The notes: generated from the letters alone by a model not told the origin. A stretch of 64,000 bases of DNA from an uncultured Pirellula sp. (GCA_903892355.1 CAITIE010000069.1:24618-88617); one strand, 5' to 3'; counted from the first letter of the stretch, positions 1-9,236 are shown. Numbers and translations are program-made.

Positions 1-79
1 ACGGAGGGTAATGCGTCGAAGAATCAAAATGATACCTAGATCATCAACGAGCTGGTTAGATATCACAAACTCAGTTGGT

Positions 80-1402
80 TTATTCCGTGATCCGAATGGC
101 ATCGTTTTTTTTGATCACCATCGTTCGGTTGCCATTGCCGAACTCAACATGGCAGTCTAGCCAAACCCCGACGGACGCATCGCTTGGTACATCAATCTCA
201 GCGGTGATCGTGTTCCCATCTCGCTCGACCGACTTGGCTTCGTAAGGTCCGAACTGAACCCACGATGGTTTTCCTTCAGGGAGTGTTCGCCGTAAGGCTT
301 TCGGATCGATATCGATCAATACCTTGTGCGAGATGCCCCGAACTAGATTGCCAGGTCGAATTGATGGCAGCATCCCGTCGTACTTATTTCCTGGTTGTGT
401 GTTGTCCTCGAGAGCACCAATGGGGCTGCGCTGCAGCCCTCGGTTGTTTGACGGTTCCACGACGCCTGCGTAGCCACCTAGGATGTAGGGAAAGCGACCT
501 GGGGTTACGTGGTAGTGGTATCCTCGCTGCGGATCCGAGTGCCCATTGCATGCATCGAGCGCGTTCTCGTCGGTGAGTTCTAGAGCCATGCGGCCCTCAG
601 ATTCGTAGGGGCCGTAGAGAGGGAATCCATCAAACGCAAAGCCGATGATCGGTGAATGCCCTTTGCCGTTGTCAGAGAAAGGAGATTTCACACATGCTGG
701 GTACTTGTGATAGTGATAAACACCGGTTTGCTGGGGGTGACCGCAGCATGCATCCAGCCAGACTTCGGAGTACCCTTCGACCGCGTTCATCCCTCCCATT
801 TCAAACGGGTTGAAGAAGACGACGCCATTGAGTGCCATGCCGATGGGGCCCATGGGAACACGGGTGATTTTGCCAGCGAGCTTTGGCTCCAGCGGTAGCC
901 GGAATGTGAAATCTTGGACGCGGATCGAGTTTGGGTTATCGCTATTCGGAAAGATAGCGGTGGGGTGGTTCGGGTAACCTTGGCTCCGCAGGATCAAGAA
1001 CCGTTCCTCGTGAGTGATTTGAAGGTTCGGGATCCCATCTTTATTGGAGTCCTTCGTGTGGTACGAGAACAAGTCCACGAAACGGTCGGCGTCTTTGTAG
1101 TAATAGATGGCCGGTTCGTTCTTGGTAACATACCACTGCCCGCCGATCGGTCGCAGATCGACTTCGGAAACTGCCGCAGCATCGTCCCCGAAAACGGCCG
1201 TTTGGGTGGAGAAGGCATCCAGTCCCGGACCAAGAAGTCCTGTGGAAACCAAAAAAATGATAGCTATACAAGCTGTTGGGAAAGGGGCATAAAATCGCAC
1301 GATCGGATGATTCCTTCCGGCTGGAGAGGCAGGTGGGGCTGATTCGCACGGGAAAGTATGCGTTCGAAACCTGAAGAGACAATGAAGCCTATGTTTTTTC
1401 AA
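80..1402 (-). CDS. Secreted YHYH-domain protein
   Basis: This encodes a 440-residue protein with a basic N-terminus and one hydrophobic segment near residues 44-62, which fits an uncleaved anchor or a long signal peptide. The middle and C-terminal halves carry the repeated aromatic-histidine motifs that name the YHYH family: GVYHYHKYP near residue 230 and GYHYHVTPG near 297. A cysteine-histidine cluster (DACCGH) lies near residue 217 and GFAFDGFPLYGPYE follows the first motif. YHYH proteins are common in planctomycetes and marine bacteria. Their function is not established, though the histidine and cysteine clusters suggest metal binding. The first 40 residues look atypical, so the true start could be internal. 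It is transcribed divergently from the sigma gene at 1472, with only about 70 bases between them. Confidence 0.85.
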   Translation of the reverse strand: MKKHRLHCLFRFRTHTFPCESAPPASPAGRNHPIVRFYAPFPTACIAIIFLVSTGLLGPGLDAFSTQTAVFGDDAAAVSEVDLRPIGGQWYVTKNEPAIYYYKDADRFVDLFSYHTKDSNKDGIPNLQITHEERFLILRSQGYPNHPTAIFPNSDNPNSIRVQDFTFRLPLEPKLAGKITRVPMGPIGMALNGVVFFNPFEMGGMNAVEGYSEVWLDACCGHPQQTGVYHYHKYPACVKSPFSDNGKGHSPIIGFAFDGFPLYGPYESEGRMALELTDENALDACNGHSDPQRGYHYHVTPGRFPYILGGYAGVVEPSNNRGLQRSPIGALEDNTQPGNKYDGMLPSIRPGNLVRGISHKVLIDIDPKALRRTLPEGKPSWVQFGPYEAKSVERDGNTITAEIDVPSDASVGVWLDCHVEFGNGNRTMVIKKNDAIRITE

Positions 1403-1471
1403 GGGAAGTTTGAATCTGTTTTTTCAACATTCCTCAGGGCAGTGCAGGGGGGGAGCGACTAAATAGGCATC

Positions 1472-2017
1472 ATGACTGCAGTTTCATTGGGATTTCCTAT
1501 GCCGGGCCAGTCGGACTCGACCATTGACTGGGGCCAAGCCTTGGAGACGCATCGCCGCTGGTTAGCGACGGTGATTCGTTCGCGTCTGTCCGATCCGGAC
1601 GCAGCCGAGGACGTCCTTCAAGAGGTTGCATTGGCAGCGATCAAACAGTCGAGTCGTCCGACGGATCCGTCCAAAGTGGCTCCTTGGCTGTACCGGATTG
1701 CTCTGCGCAAGGTGATCAATCATCACCGTGTGACAGGCCGACGGCGCAAGTTGCTCGAGGGGGCCATCGGGGCCGGCCGAGTGGAGGAAGAGTCTCGGGA
1801 GAGTCTCCCTGGCGAGTGGATGATGCGCCAGGAGGCGATTGGATCGGTGGAGGATGGACTGGGCAAGTTGGAGGCGCAGGATCGGCAATTGTTGATGCTC
1901 AAGTATTCCGAGGGGTGGGGGTATCAGGAGTTGTCGGATCATTTAGGGATTTCGATCAAGACGGTCGAGTATCGGTTGCTCAAGGCGCGGCGGGCGTTGC
2001 GAGCGCAGTTGGGATAG
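1472..2017 (+). CDS. ECF-type RNA polymerase sigma factor
   Basis: The 181-residue product has the two-domain plan of a minimal sigma-70 (ECF) factor. Region 2 spans roughly residues 25-95, with the DAAEDVLQEV helix and a WLYRIALRKVINHHR segment typical of region 2.3/2.4. Region 4 spans residues 125-180, with a helix-turn-helix at YQELSDHLGISIKTVEYRLLKA. The gene starts with ATG at 1472. It is followed after about 45 bases by a small single-pass membrane protein with the plan of an anti-sigma factor and then by a secreted PDZ protein, so the three probably form one regulatory operon. No convincing Shine-Dalgarno sequence precedes the start. Confidence 0.93.
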   Translation: MTAVSLGFPMPGQSDSTIDWGQALETHRRWLATVIRSRLSDPDAAEDVLQEVALAAIKQSSRPTDPSKVAPWLYRIALRKVINHHRVTGRRRKLLEGAIGAGRVEEESRESLPGEWMMRQEAIGSVEDGLGKLEAQDRQLLMLKYSEGWGYQELSDHLGISIKTVEYRLLKARRALRAQLG

Positions 2018-2062
2018 TTTGCAGTTTGGTCTTTTTTTGATGGTTGTGAATTGTTTAGGGTG

Positions 2063-2854
2063 ATGACTCGTATGGCACCATTAGAACTACAACGGTTGAT
2101 CGATGGCGAAATGACACACGCACAGCGTGCCGACTTGCTGCATCGATTGGGTGACGATACCACGCAGTGGAAGTCGCTGGCTATGTCGCTGCTCGAGGAG
2201 CAGCAGTGGAGTCGTGAGATCTCGCGAGTTGTAAGTCCGGAGAGTATACCTGTGCCCACACAGCACCATTCAGAGTCACCGACGGTGATGTTGGCTCATC
2301 CGGCCCCTTCACTGATTCGGGATGAAAATACCGTTAATCACGGCGTCGGTACTTCGACTGGCATGTCGGCAGGGACAAAGCGATCCTGGAATTGGGTGAG
2401 TGCTTTAGCCGCAGGTGCGCTGTTCACTGTCGGCCTCGCGGGCGGTTCCTGGATGCGATCCTTACAAAGTGCCGGGGAAGGGCAGGGGGGGGCGATTACG
2501 CAAAGTCCCATAAGTGCCGGGAATAGCGGTGCTGGGAACAGTCAAGTTGCAGCGAATGCAACCGAGAGCCCCTCGCGTTACAAATCATCGTGGGAAGCAA
2601 CGGCTCCGATGCGCATGGTTGTCTCGGGGCTTGATTCCAAGAAATCAGAGATTCCTTTGGTGAATGCCAAAGACATCGATCCAAAATTGCTGATGGCGAG
2701 CGAGGCGTTGGAGATGGCGAAGCTCAACAAGCAACTCCGTCGGCAAGGTTACGAGATGGATGTAAAGCCTCAGTACTATTCTGGAAACTTGGGAGATGGC
2801 CGAAAGGTGGTCGTCCCTATTCATAATGTTTCGCTTAAGCCTTATGGGTTGTAA
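2063..2854 (+). CDS. Probable membrane-anchored anti-sigma-like protein
   Basis: This 263-residue protein is inferred to be an anti-sigma factor from position and architecture; no family match is certain. A short cytoplasmic N-terminal segment (LQRLIDGEMTHAQRADLLHRL) resembles the start of zinc-less anti-sigma domains. One transmembrane helix lies near residues 112-130 (WVSALAAGALFTVGLAGGSW), followed by a Gly/Ser-rich linker and a periplasmic tail of about 110 residues. Possible starts are TTG 2051, GTG 2060, ATG 2063 and ATG 2072. ATG 2063 is chosen because it gives the full amphipathic N-terminus with a normal codon. The linker at 2475-2492 is encoded by an overlapping pair of GGGNAGGG octamers, giving the residues GEGQGGA. 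Confidence 0.75.
   Translation: MTRMAPLELQRLIDGEMTHAQRADLLHRLGDDTTQWKSLAMSLLEEQQWSREISRVVSPESIPVPTQHHSESPTVMLAHPAPSLIRDENTVNHGVGTSTGMSAGTKRSWNWVSALAAGALFTVGLAGGSWMRSLQSAGEGQGGAITQSPISAGNSGAGNSQVAANATESPSRYKSSWEATAPMRMVVSGLDSKKSEIPLVNAKDIDPKLLMASEALEMAKLNKQLRRQGYEMDVKPQYYSGNLGDGRKVVVPIHNVSLKPYGL
2475..2487 (+). repeat. Two overlapping GGGNAGGG (KOPS-like) octamers, rightward
   Basis: GGGAAGGG (2475-2482) and GGGCAGGG (2480-2487) overlap inside the linker of the anti-sigma-like gene. They are the leftmost members of the polar octamer set described for the window. Confidence 0.6.
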
Positions 2855-2910
2855 GCGCGAACCGACCATTACTTTTCAACTTGGTGTTCACAAGAAGGGT
2901 TTAACGGATC

Positions 2911-4050
2911 ATGAAAAGCATTTTGCGATGGAATCGAAAGTGGTATGCGGCTACCTCGCTGATGGGAGTCGCTGTTCTTGGGCTAGCAGGTGCGAGTTCC
3001 GCTCGTGCTCAACAAGCATCAGACGATGGCAAAGCGATACAGAAGCAAACAGTAGTTGTTGTTAGCTCGGGTGACGAGAATACTGAAAAGATCATTGCGA
3101 AGGTACGTGATGGTATCAAAGATCTTCCCAAGGAACTGCAAGAAAGGATTCTTAAGCAAGTCGAACAAGCGATCGCGGGTGCATTGAATGCCAAGGTAGC
3201 CACGGCCGTAGGCGATGCCGTCGAAGGTCAGGGCCGGGCCACCACGCGTACGCTTACGGTCACCGCCGTGGAGAAGAGCGACGGGGACGATAACGCGAAC
3301 GAGAAAACCAACAAGTCAGTTCAGACGCGTATTGTTGTGGTCGGCCCTGATGGAAAACCACAGGAGATGAATATCCAGCAAGGGATGCCGTTGCAATTGC
3401 CACTCATTCCGGGGCAAGTCATGTTCGGTCAACCCGGCCCAGCGGGCCAAGCCTTGAACGCCGTCAAAATCGAAGATTTACGGCAGATGATTCCAGGGAT
3501 GTTCCCACAGGTAGTTCAAGGGCAGATGATGCGTATGGATGCGAACGGTCCCAGTTACCGTATCGGCATCGCCATCGTTCCTGAAGATGAGGGAGAAGGA
3601 GAGGATTCCGAAGGCTTGGTCGTCCGCGAAGTGATGGAAGACTCGCCGGCTGAAAAAGCGGGGATCGAGCAAGGGGATGTAATCCTCTCGATCAATGGGA
3701 AAGAAGCTGAGGGATTCACGGATCTGCTCGAGGCCGTTCAAGCTGCTGGAAAGGCGAGTGAGGATTTACTGTTGCTCGTCGAACGCGATGGCAAGGAGAT
3801 GAAATTTGAAATCACTCCTGCGAAGACCGAAGGCTCCGATGTCGGCGTAGTAAATTTTAACTTGGCTCCTGAAGCAGGGATGATTCTCGATTTAAACGAC
3901 GCGAGAGTACCCGCAGGTATTGCCATCCAAGGACAAGCATTTCCGGGGATGATGGCGGGAAATACCGATGCACTTAAAGAAGAGATCGGCGAACTTAGAA
4001 AAGAGATCGAAGAACTTAAGGGGATGATCCGCAAGCTGATAGAAAAATAG
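2911..4050 (+). CDS. Secreted PDZ-domain protein
   Basis: The 379-residue product starts with a standard signal peptide (hydrophobic LMGVAVLGLAG, cleavage expected after ARAQ near residue 34). A PDZ domain occupies about residues 215-300, with the signature VVREVMEDSPAEKAGIEQGD and ILSINGKEAEGF. The final 30 residues form a short coiled coil (EEIGELRKEIEELKGMIRKL), which could make it oligomeric. No protease domain is present, so it is a PDZ adaptor or sensor rather than a DegP/HtrA enzyme. As the third gene of the sigma / anti-sigma-like set it is well placed to sense envelope proteins and signal to the membrane partner; that role is inference. The operon ends at the hairpin just downstream. 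Confidence 0.88.
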   Translation: MKSILRWNRKWYAATSLMGVAVLGLAGASSARAQQASDDGKAIQKQTVVVVSSGDENTEKIIAKVRDGIKDLPKELQERILKQVEQAIAGALNAKVATAVGDAVEGQGRATTRTLTVTAVEKSDGDDNANEKTNKSVQTRIVVVGPDGKPQEMNIQQGMPLQLPLIPGQVMFGQPGPAGQALNAVKIEDLRQMIPGMFPQVVQGQMMRMDANGPSYRIGIAIVPEDEGEGEDSEGLVVREVMEDSPAEKAGIEQGDVILSINGKEAEGFTDLLEAVQAAGKASEDLLLLVERDGKEMKFEITPAKTEGSDVGVVNFNLAPEAGMILDLNDARVPAGIAIQGQAFPGMMAGNTDALKEEIGELRKEIEELKGMIRKLIEK

Positions 4051-4114
4051 TCGCGGATTACGGTAGGAGCTACGATGGGTGCATCGACGAAACCCGATGC
4101 ATCGTAGATAAACA

Positions 4115-4169
4115 AAGGATGGCTCGCTGCCGACTGGTCGGTCAAGGCGAGCTGTCCTTTTTTATTTTT
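4115..4169 (+). terminator. Rho-independent terminator after the sigma/PDZ operon
   Basis: The arms AAGGATGGCTCGC (4115-4127) and GCGAGCTGTCCTT (4147-4159) pair over 13 positions with two mismatches. They are followed by a run of T with one interrupting A up to 4169. It lies between the PDZ gene and the lipid kinase gene. Confidence 0.8.
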
Positions 4170-4185
4170 GTGACTTGAACCCCCC

Positions 4186-5118
4186 ATGGCCCTCCCATCG
4201 ACAGTGATCATTTCTGCCAATCCCAAGTCTGGCGCAAGGAGTGGATTGGACCAAGCTGCATCGTTGCGTCAGGCGCTGGAGCAGCGTGGGTTCGTCGCCG
4301 AGATGTATACCGATGTGGATGCGATGGCGTCGCGTGCGGATCGATGCCAGCAAGAAAGGACGTTGCGGACGGTGGTGTCCGCTGGTGGTGACGGAACCGC
4401 GTCGCTGGTCCTGTCGAAGATACCATCAGACATTCCGGTCACTTTGTTCCCTTTGGGCTCTGAAAACCTAGTCGCCAATTATTTCGAGATGACTCGCGAT
4501 ATCGATCGAACGGTAGCCTGCATCGAAAATCTCGACACAGAGCCGTTGGATTTGTTTCTAGCCAATGGGCGACTGACACTGCTGGTCGCCAGTGTTGGTT
4601 TCGATGCCGAAGTGGTACGACAAGTCCACGAGAATCGTAGATCGCATGTGACGCGGTCGGTCTACCGCATGGGTATACTTCGGGCGATGTTTTCGTATCG
4701 GTGGCCAAAGTTTCGCGTGCAGCGCCGCGATGCCGATGGGAATTGGGGTGAGTCGGTCACAGCCAATTGGGTCTTTGCGTTCAATGTACCACGGTACGCC
4801 GCAGGGATTCGAATCATCGAATCGACATCGATCTCGGATGGATTGCTCGACGTGGGCATGTTTCAAGGTGGAAGGTTATGCCAGGGATTATGGAACTATG
4901 GAATGGTGGTGCGAGGCGTGCATGAGCAGTCGGGCGCCTGGAAACGATTTCAGACATCGGGGCTTCGGATCTCGTTGGTGACGGAAAATACAGCTGCGAA
5001 CGTTCAACCCGAGGTCGCTTATGAAATCGACGGGGATGCGGGCGGGGTTCTTCCGTTGGAAGTGATCTACTCAGGCAGCAAAGCAATGATCGTTTCAGGA
5101 CGATCTGTTGGCGCGTAA
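4186..5118 (+). CDS. YegS/DAGK-family lipid kinase
   Basis: This is a 310-residue protein of the diacylglycerol kinase catalytic family. Residues 6-15 (TVIISANPKSG) form the first strand and phosphate loop, and the nucleotide-binding GGDGT motif is at 67-71 in the context VVSAGGDGTAS. The usual PLGTGND stretch is replaced by PLGSENLVANYF near residue 90. Members phosphorylate diacylglycerol, sphingoid bases or related lipids at the membrane face; the substrate cannot be read from sequence. ATG at 4186 follows the terminator of the upstream operon by 16 bases, so it probably has its own promoter or relies on read-through. It converges with the sigma gene at 5192-5761. Confidence 0.9.
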   Translation: MALPSTVIISANPKSGARSGLDQAASLRQALEQRGFVAEMYTDVDAMASRADRCQQERTLRTVVSAGGDGTASLVLSKIPSDIPVTLFPLGSENLVANYFEMTRDIDRTVACIENLDTEPLDLFLANGRLTLLVASVGFDAEVVRQVHENRRSHVTRSVYRMGILRAMFSYRWPKFRVQRRDADGNWGESVTANWVFAFNVPRYAAGIRIIESTSISDGLLDVGMFQGGRLCQGLWNYGMVVRGVHEQSGAWKRFQTSGLRISLVTENTAANVQPEVAYEIDGDAGGVLPLEVIYSGSKAMIVSGRSVGA

Positions 5119-5191
5119 AGCGACGCGAAGGGGTGCAAAGCCTCGCTGCTATGTCGCAGGCGGAGTCACCAATGGGGTACCAAGTAGTCGA

Positions 5192-5761
5192 TCACAGCGA
5201 CGATGAGTCTTGCAGTTTGCTGATTTCTTGGTTGAGTCGGTCGAGTGAGCGATTCACCATCATACGCACGGCGTCTTCGCCGCGCGAGACGAGCTCCGCA
5301 ATCTTGCGATACGAGTAGCCTTCGAAGTATCGCCATTTGAGGATCTGCTGATGCGCCGATGGTAACTTGCTCATCGCTGCGTGCATGCGTTTGAGTTCGC
5401 TTTCGCGGCGCGATCCGCCGGAATCGGAGTCGGCGAGTTTGTTGTTTAGACTCGGTAGGAGGGGTACTTCTCTCGCAACATTCCTTTTGAGAGATTCGCG
5501 AAAGTATCGCACGGCATCGAGAAAATTATTTACCAGCATCGCCCGCAGCCATGAATCGACGTGGACAGCGTCTTTCGACTTGAGTGTCTCAAGATCTTCG
5601 TAGGCTTCCAGCATGGTCTGTTGGACCAAATCGGAAGCATCGATCTTCGACTGCAGATCGCGTGCGATCAGGTCTTCAGCGAGTTCCTGCAGCATGGGGC
5701 GAATCCTGCAGAAGAACTCCTCTTGCGACTCGGCTTTAGGGGGCGTATTTCCGGAATCCAT
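5192..5761 (-). CDS. ECF-type RNA polymerase sigma factor
   Basis: The 189-residue product resembles the sigma factors of the planctomycete and Verrucomicrobia-rich ECF groups. It shows ARDLQSKIDASDLVQQTMLEAYEDL for region 2.2, WLRAMLVNNFLDAVRYF for region 2.3/2.4 and a region 4 helix-turn-helix at LKWRYFEGYSYRKIAELVSRGEDAVRMMVNRSLDRL. No anti-sigma gene is adjacent. Instead the gene begins only 24 bases after the korB stop on the same strand, so it may be co-transcribed with the oxidoreductase genes; that link is inference. Confidence 0.93.
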   Translation of the reverse strand: MDSGNTPPKAESQEEFFCRIRPMLQELAEDLIARDLQSKIDASDLVQQTMLEAYEDLETLKSKDAVHVDSWLRAMLVNNFLDAVRYFRESLKRNVAREVPLLPSLNNKLADSDSGGSRRESELKRMHAAMSKLPSAHQQILKWRYFEGYSYRKIAELVSRGEDAVRMMVNRSLDRLNQEISKLQDSSSL

Positions 5762-5785
5762 GGCGATTTGGTTGCGATGGATCCA

Positions 5786-6805
5786 TTACGCCTTGACGGT
5801 CCACGTATCCCCGCTGTTGAAGAGTTTTTGCAAATCCCCTTTGCCTCGCTGCGAGACGGCTTGATCGATTTGCCCCCGCACCGCTTCCTCGAACGTCTCG
5901 TGGACAACATTTCGGAAGACACCGATTGGTTCTGGGAATGCGGGGTGCCTCATGCGGGAGAGGAGGTACACGAGTACCGGGTCGGCCTGTTCGTCGTGGA
6001 AGAGCAAGTCATCTTCTTTGACTTTCCCATCCGCGAGGTCCACGACTTCCAGCGACAACCCGTTCAGACGGATCCCTTTGTCCCGATTCTTGCCGAAGAT
6101 CATCGGCTTGCCATGCTCGAGTTCGATCGTGGTGTCATCCCGTGTGGCTTTGTCTTGCGCATAGCTAAACGCACCGTCGTTGAACACATTGCAGTTTTGG
6201 TAGACTTCGACGAAGCTCGTGCCGCGGTGTGCAGCAGCTCGTTTTAGGACGGTTGCCAAATGCTTGATGTTGCTGTCGACCGAACGCGCGATGAATGTGG
6301 CTTCGGCCCCTATCGCGATGCTGATCGGATTGAGGGGGTGGTCAACGACCCCCATCGGCGTACTCTTGGTGATCTGTCCTTCGACGCTCGTCGGAGAATA
6401 CTGGCCCTTGGTGAGTCCGTAGATACGGTTGTTGAACAAGACGATATTGAGATCGACGTTGCGGCGCAGCAAGTGGATAAAGTGGTTGCCTCCGATGCTG
6501 AGCGCATCGCCGTCCCCGGTGATGACCCAGACGCTAAGATCGGGCCTAGAGAGCTTTAATCCAGTGGCCACTGCCGGAGCCCGGCCGTGGATAGAGTGGA
6601 CACCGTAGGTATTCACGTAGTAGGGAAAACGGCTGCTGCACCCAATTCCTGAAATGAATACGGTTTGTTCGGGAGGGATACCGATCTCCGGAAGAACCTT
6701 TTTCATTTGGGCCAGGATGGAGTAGTCACCGCATCCTGGGCACCATCGAACATCCTGATCGCTCGCAAAGTCGTCAGCTTTTAATACGTTTAGTGCGGTG
6801 CTCAT
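5786..6805 (-). CDS. korB: 2-oxoacid:ferredoxin oxidoreductase, beta (TPP) subunit
   Basis: The 339-residue product is the thiamine-pyrophosphate subunit of a two-subunit 2-oxoacid:ferredoxin oxidoreductase. It has the CPGCGDYSILAQ start of the TPP domain, the metal/TPP-binding GDGDALSIGGNHFIHLLRRN near residue 97 and FNNRIYGLTKGQYSPTS, all typical of KorB/PorB proteins. The enzyme oxidatively decarboxylates a 2-oxoacid, probably 2-oxoglutarate, to the acyl-CoA and reduces ferredoxin in the cytoplasm. It lies 117 bases downstream of korA on the same strand. No ferredoxin-like delta subunit is adjacent, as is usual for the aerobic KorAB type. Pyruvate as substrate cannot be excluded. Confidence 0.92.
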   Translation of the reverse strand: MSTALNVLKADDFASDQDVRWCPGCGDYSILAQMKKVLPEIGIPPEQTVFISGIGCSSRFPYYVNTYGVHSIHGRAPAVATGLKLSRPDLSVWVITGDGDALSIGGNHFIHLLRRNVDLNIVLFNNRIYGLTKGQYSPTSVEGQITKSTPMGVVDHPLNPISIAIGAEATFIARSVDSNIKHLATVLKRAAAHRGTSFVEVYQNCNVFNDGAFSYAQDKATRDDTTIELEHGKPMIFGKNRDKGIRLNGLSLEVVDLADGKVKEDDLLFHDEQADPVLVYLLSRMRHPAFPEPIGVFRNVVHETFEEAVRGQIDQAVSQRGKGDLQKLFNSGDTWTVKA

Positions 6806-6922
6806 GTCTGGTCGTACTCTAGTTGGATTGGGTTCAGTAGGAACTGAGTCGTTGTTGTGTTGTCAGAAGACTTGGTTGTCGCGAAGTCCTCGTTGAGGGC
6901 TGGGCTATTCGATTGTTCGAGT

Positions 6923-8821
6923 TTACTTGGTCGATACCGCGTTCGGGCGATGTGCAGACTTTGTCATCTCGCAGATCTTCTCGAACAGTTCGGTCACCGT
7001 AAACGGCTTGCCTTTGACCTTGTTGTAGCCGACCGCGTCGACGAGGTATCGGCTGCGGATCAGCATCCTCAGTTGGCCCATGTTGAGTTCTGGGATCAGG
7101 ACCTTCTCGTATCGCGAGATGATCTCCCCAAGGTTGCTTGGGAATGGATTCAGGTAACGGACGTGAGCGAGCGCCACACTTCGGCCGGCTTCTTGGGCTT
7201 GTTGCACGGCGGTCAAGCACGCTCCGTAGGTGCCACCCCACGAGAGGACCAAAAGCTCACCGCTCTGGGGCCCGAGGACTTGCTGAGGGGGAAGGAGTTT
7301 GGCGGCATTCGCGACCTTTTGAGCCCGAATGTTGACCATCTTCTGATGGTTTTCAGGGTCGTAGCTGATGTTGCCGGTGCCATCTTCTTTTTCGATTCCA
7401 CCAACCCGGTGCATGAGGCCCGGGGTACCGGGGATAGCCCATGGTCGCGCGAGCAACTCATTGCGAAGGTACGGTTTGAAAGGTCCGTTCGGATTGTTGT
7501 TTCCTTGCGGGTGCTCGATCTTGATCGGCGATAGCTTGGAAACGTCGGGGATGAGCCATGGCTCAGCACCGTTGGCGATGTAGCCATCGGAGAGCACAAC
7601 CACCGGAAGCATCAATTGCGTTGCCAGCATCCAAGCTTCTTGGACGATTTCAAAGCAGTCACCGGGGCTTCGGGCCGCCAGAACCGGCAAGGGTGCTTCG
7701 CCGTTTCGTCCGAACATCACCTGCAGCAAGTCCGCTTGTTCGGTTTTCGTCGGAAGCCCGGTGCTCGGGCCACCGCGTTGAACATCGATGACCAAGAGAG
7801 GCAGTTCCAGCATGATCGCTAGCCCCATCGCTTCGGTCTTGAGGGCGATCCCTGGACCGCTGGAGGTGGTAACCCCCATTTGGCCGCCGTAGGCCGCGCC
7901 GATGGCAGCGCAAACCGCTGCGATTTCGTCTTCGGCTTGGAAGGTGCAAACACCGAAATTCTTATACCGAGCCAACTCGTGAAGGATGTCGCTGGCAGGT
8001 GTGATCGGATACGAGGCATAGAAAACCTCTTTTCCACTTCGCTGGGCTGCAGCGAGCAATCCCCACGCGAGGGCTTGGTTCCCCATGATATTCCGGTACG
8101 TTCCAGGGGTCAGCTTGGCAGCTTCGACATTGTACGAATGACCGAGAGCCTCGATCGTCTCACCAAAGGCCCAACCAGATCGCAAAGCCTTTTCGTTCGC
8201 GTCCGCGATCACGGATTTACCAGCACCGAATTTGCCGTGGATGAATCGCAATGTGGCATCCATGTTTCGGCCGTAGAGCCAGTAGACCAATCCCATCGCA
8301 AAAAAGTTTTTGCAACGATCGGCATCCTTGGATCCGAGTCCGAACTCGGCAACCGCCTCTTTGGTGAGTCGAGTCATCGGGACTTTGATCAAGCGATAGT
8401 TTTCCATCGAGGGATCCTCAAGCGGACTCGTGTTCAACTTCGCGAGCTTGAGATCCTTTTCTTCGAAGCTATCTTCGTTGACGATCAGCAAGCCTCCTTT
8501 GGGGAGGTCTGCCAAGTTCGTGACCAGTGCGGCAGGGTTCATCGCGACCAGAGCGTCGAGCGTATCGCCCGGTGTGTGGACTTCGTGCGAAGCAAATTGG
8601 ACCTGGAATCCCGAAACCCCCGCGCGGGTTCCTCGCGGCGCGCGAATCTCCGCTGGAAAGTCAGGGAAGGTTGCGACGTCGTTTCCAAGCAGGGCGGATG
8701 TGTTCGTCAATTGCTGACCGAGCAACTGCATACCATCACCCGAGTCACCAACCAACCGCACGGTGATTCCGCTTACAAACTTGACAGGCTTCTCGGTCGA
8801 CGAAAGAGATTCGGTAGACAT
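6923..8821 (-). CDS. korA: 2-oxoacid:ferredoxin oxidoreductase, fused gamma-alpha subunit
   Basis: The 632-residue protein carries an N-terminal gamma domain (about residues 20-195, with VRLVGDSGDGMQLLGQQL and FPDFPAEIRAPRGTRAGVSGFQ) fused to the alpha, pyrimidine-binding domain (about 235-450, with YASYPITPASDILHELARY and FQAEDEIAAVCAAIGAAYGG). A C-terminal domain II follows, ending at LIRSRYLVDAVGYNKVKGKPF. This fused layout and length are typical of KorA in aerobic bacteria. It pairs with the beta subunit encoded downstream to form the complete enzyme. The minus-strand order is korA, korB, sigma gene. A long antisense reading frame over this gene is a codon-composition shadow. Confidence 0.93.
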   Translation of the reverse strand: MSTESLSSTEKPVKFVSGITVRLVGDSGDGMQLLGQQLTNTSALLGNDVATFPDFPAEIRAPRGTRAGVSGFQVQFASHEVHTPGDTLDALVAMNPAALVTNLADLPKGGLLIVNEDSFEEKDLKLAKLNTSPLEDPSMENYRLIKVPMTRLTKEAVAEFGLGSKDADRCKNFFAMGLVYWLYGRNMDATLRFIHGKFGAGKSVIADANEKALRSGWAFGETIEALGHSYNVEAAKLTPGTYRNIMGNQALAWGLLAAAQRSGKEVFYASYPITPASDILHELARYKNFGVCTFQAEDEIAAVCAAIGAAYGGQMGVTTSSGPGIALKTEAMGLAIMLELPLLVIDVQRGGPSTGLPTKTEQADLLQVMFGRNGEAPLPVLAARSPGDCFEIVQEAWMLATQLMLPVVVLSDGYIANGAEPWLIPDVSKLSPIKIEHPQGNNNPNGPFKPYLRNELLARPWAIPGTPGLMHRVGGIEKEDGTGNISYDPENHQKMVNIRAQKVANAAKLLPPQQVLGPQSGELLVLSWGGTYGACLTAVQQAQEAGRSVALAHVRYLNPFPSNLGEIISRYEKVLIPELNMGQLRMLIRSRYLVDAVGYNKVKGKPFTVTELFEKICEMTKSAHRPNAVSTK

Positions 8822-9236
8822 TATTTCGATAGGATCGGGGTAGGATCAAAAAACCAGCGACTCGGGATCTCCGCCGCGCCATCGACCATGCTCGCATGGA
8901 TATTGCATGCATTGTCCAACGATCAACGTCGATTGCCGGGCACTCTGGAGGGAACTCCGTTCCCCCCCGGAAACGATAGTCCTCGGTGGGGGGATTTGAC
9001 GGTTGTATCGATTCTCGGAGCTCGGTTAGATGAGCTATTTTGGCAAATCACTCCTAGGTTGAGTATGTCAAAATCGCCCAAAGCACCTACTTTCCCAGGG
9101 CTTTTCTCCCTGGGACTCGCTGCAAAAAGCCTTCACGCCTTCCAAAAGCTTACCCGTGGGGATCGAGGATTAAAAACACCCAACCTCGAAACCACCGCTC
9201 CACAGCCGTATGCGACTCGGGGGCGTAACGCAGGGC
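8822..9236. other. Intergenic region between korA and the ABC permease
   Basis: This 415-base stretch holds no convincing gene. The only clear structure is a perfect 8-bp hairpin, TCCCAGGG (9093-9100) with CCCTGGGA (9108-9115). It lies downstream of the ABC permease on the minus strand but has no T-run, so it is at best a weak terminator. The korA promoter must lie here but I could not identify it. Confidence 0.5.
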
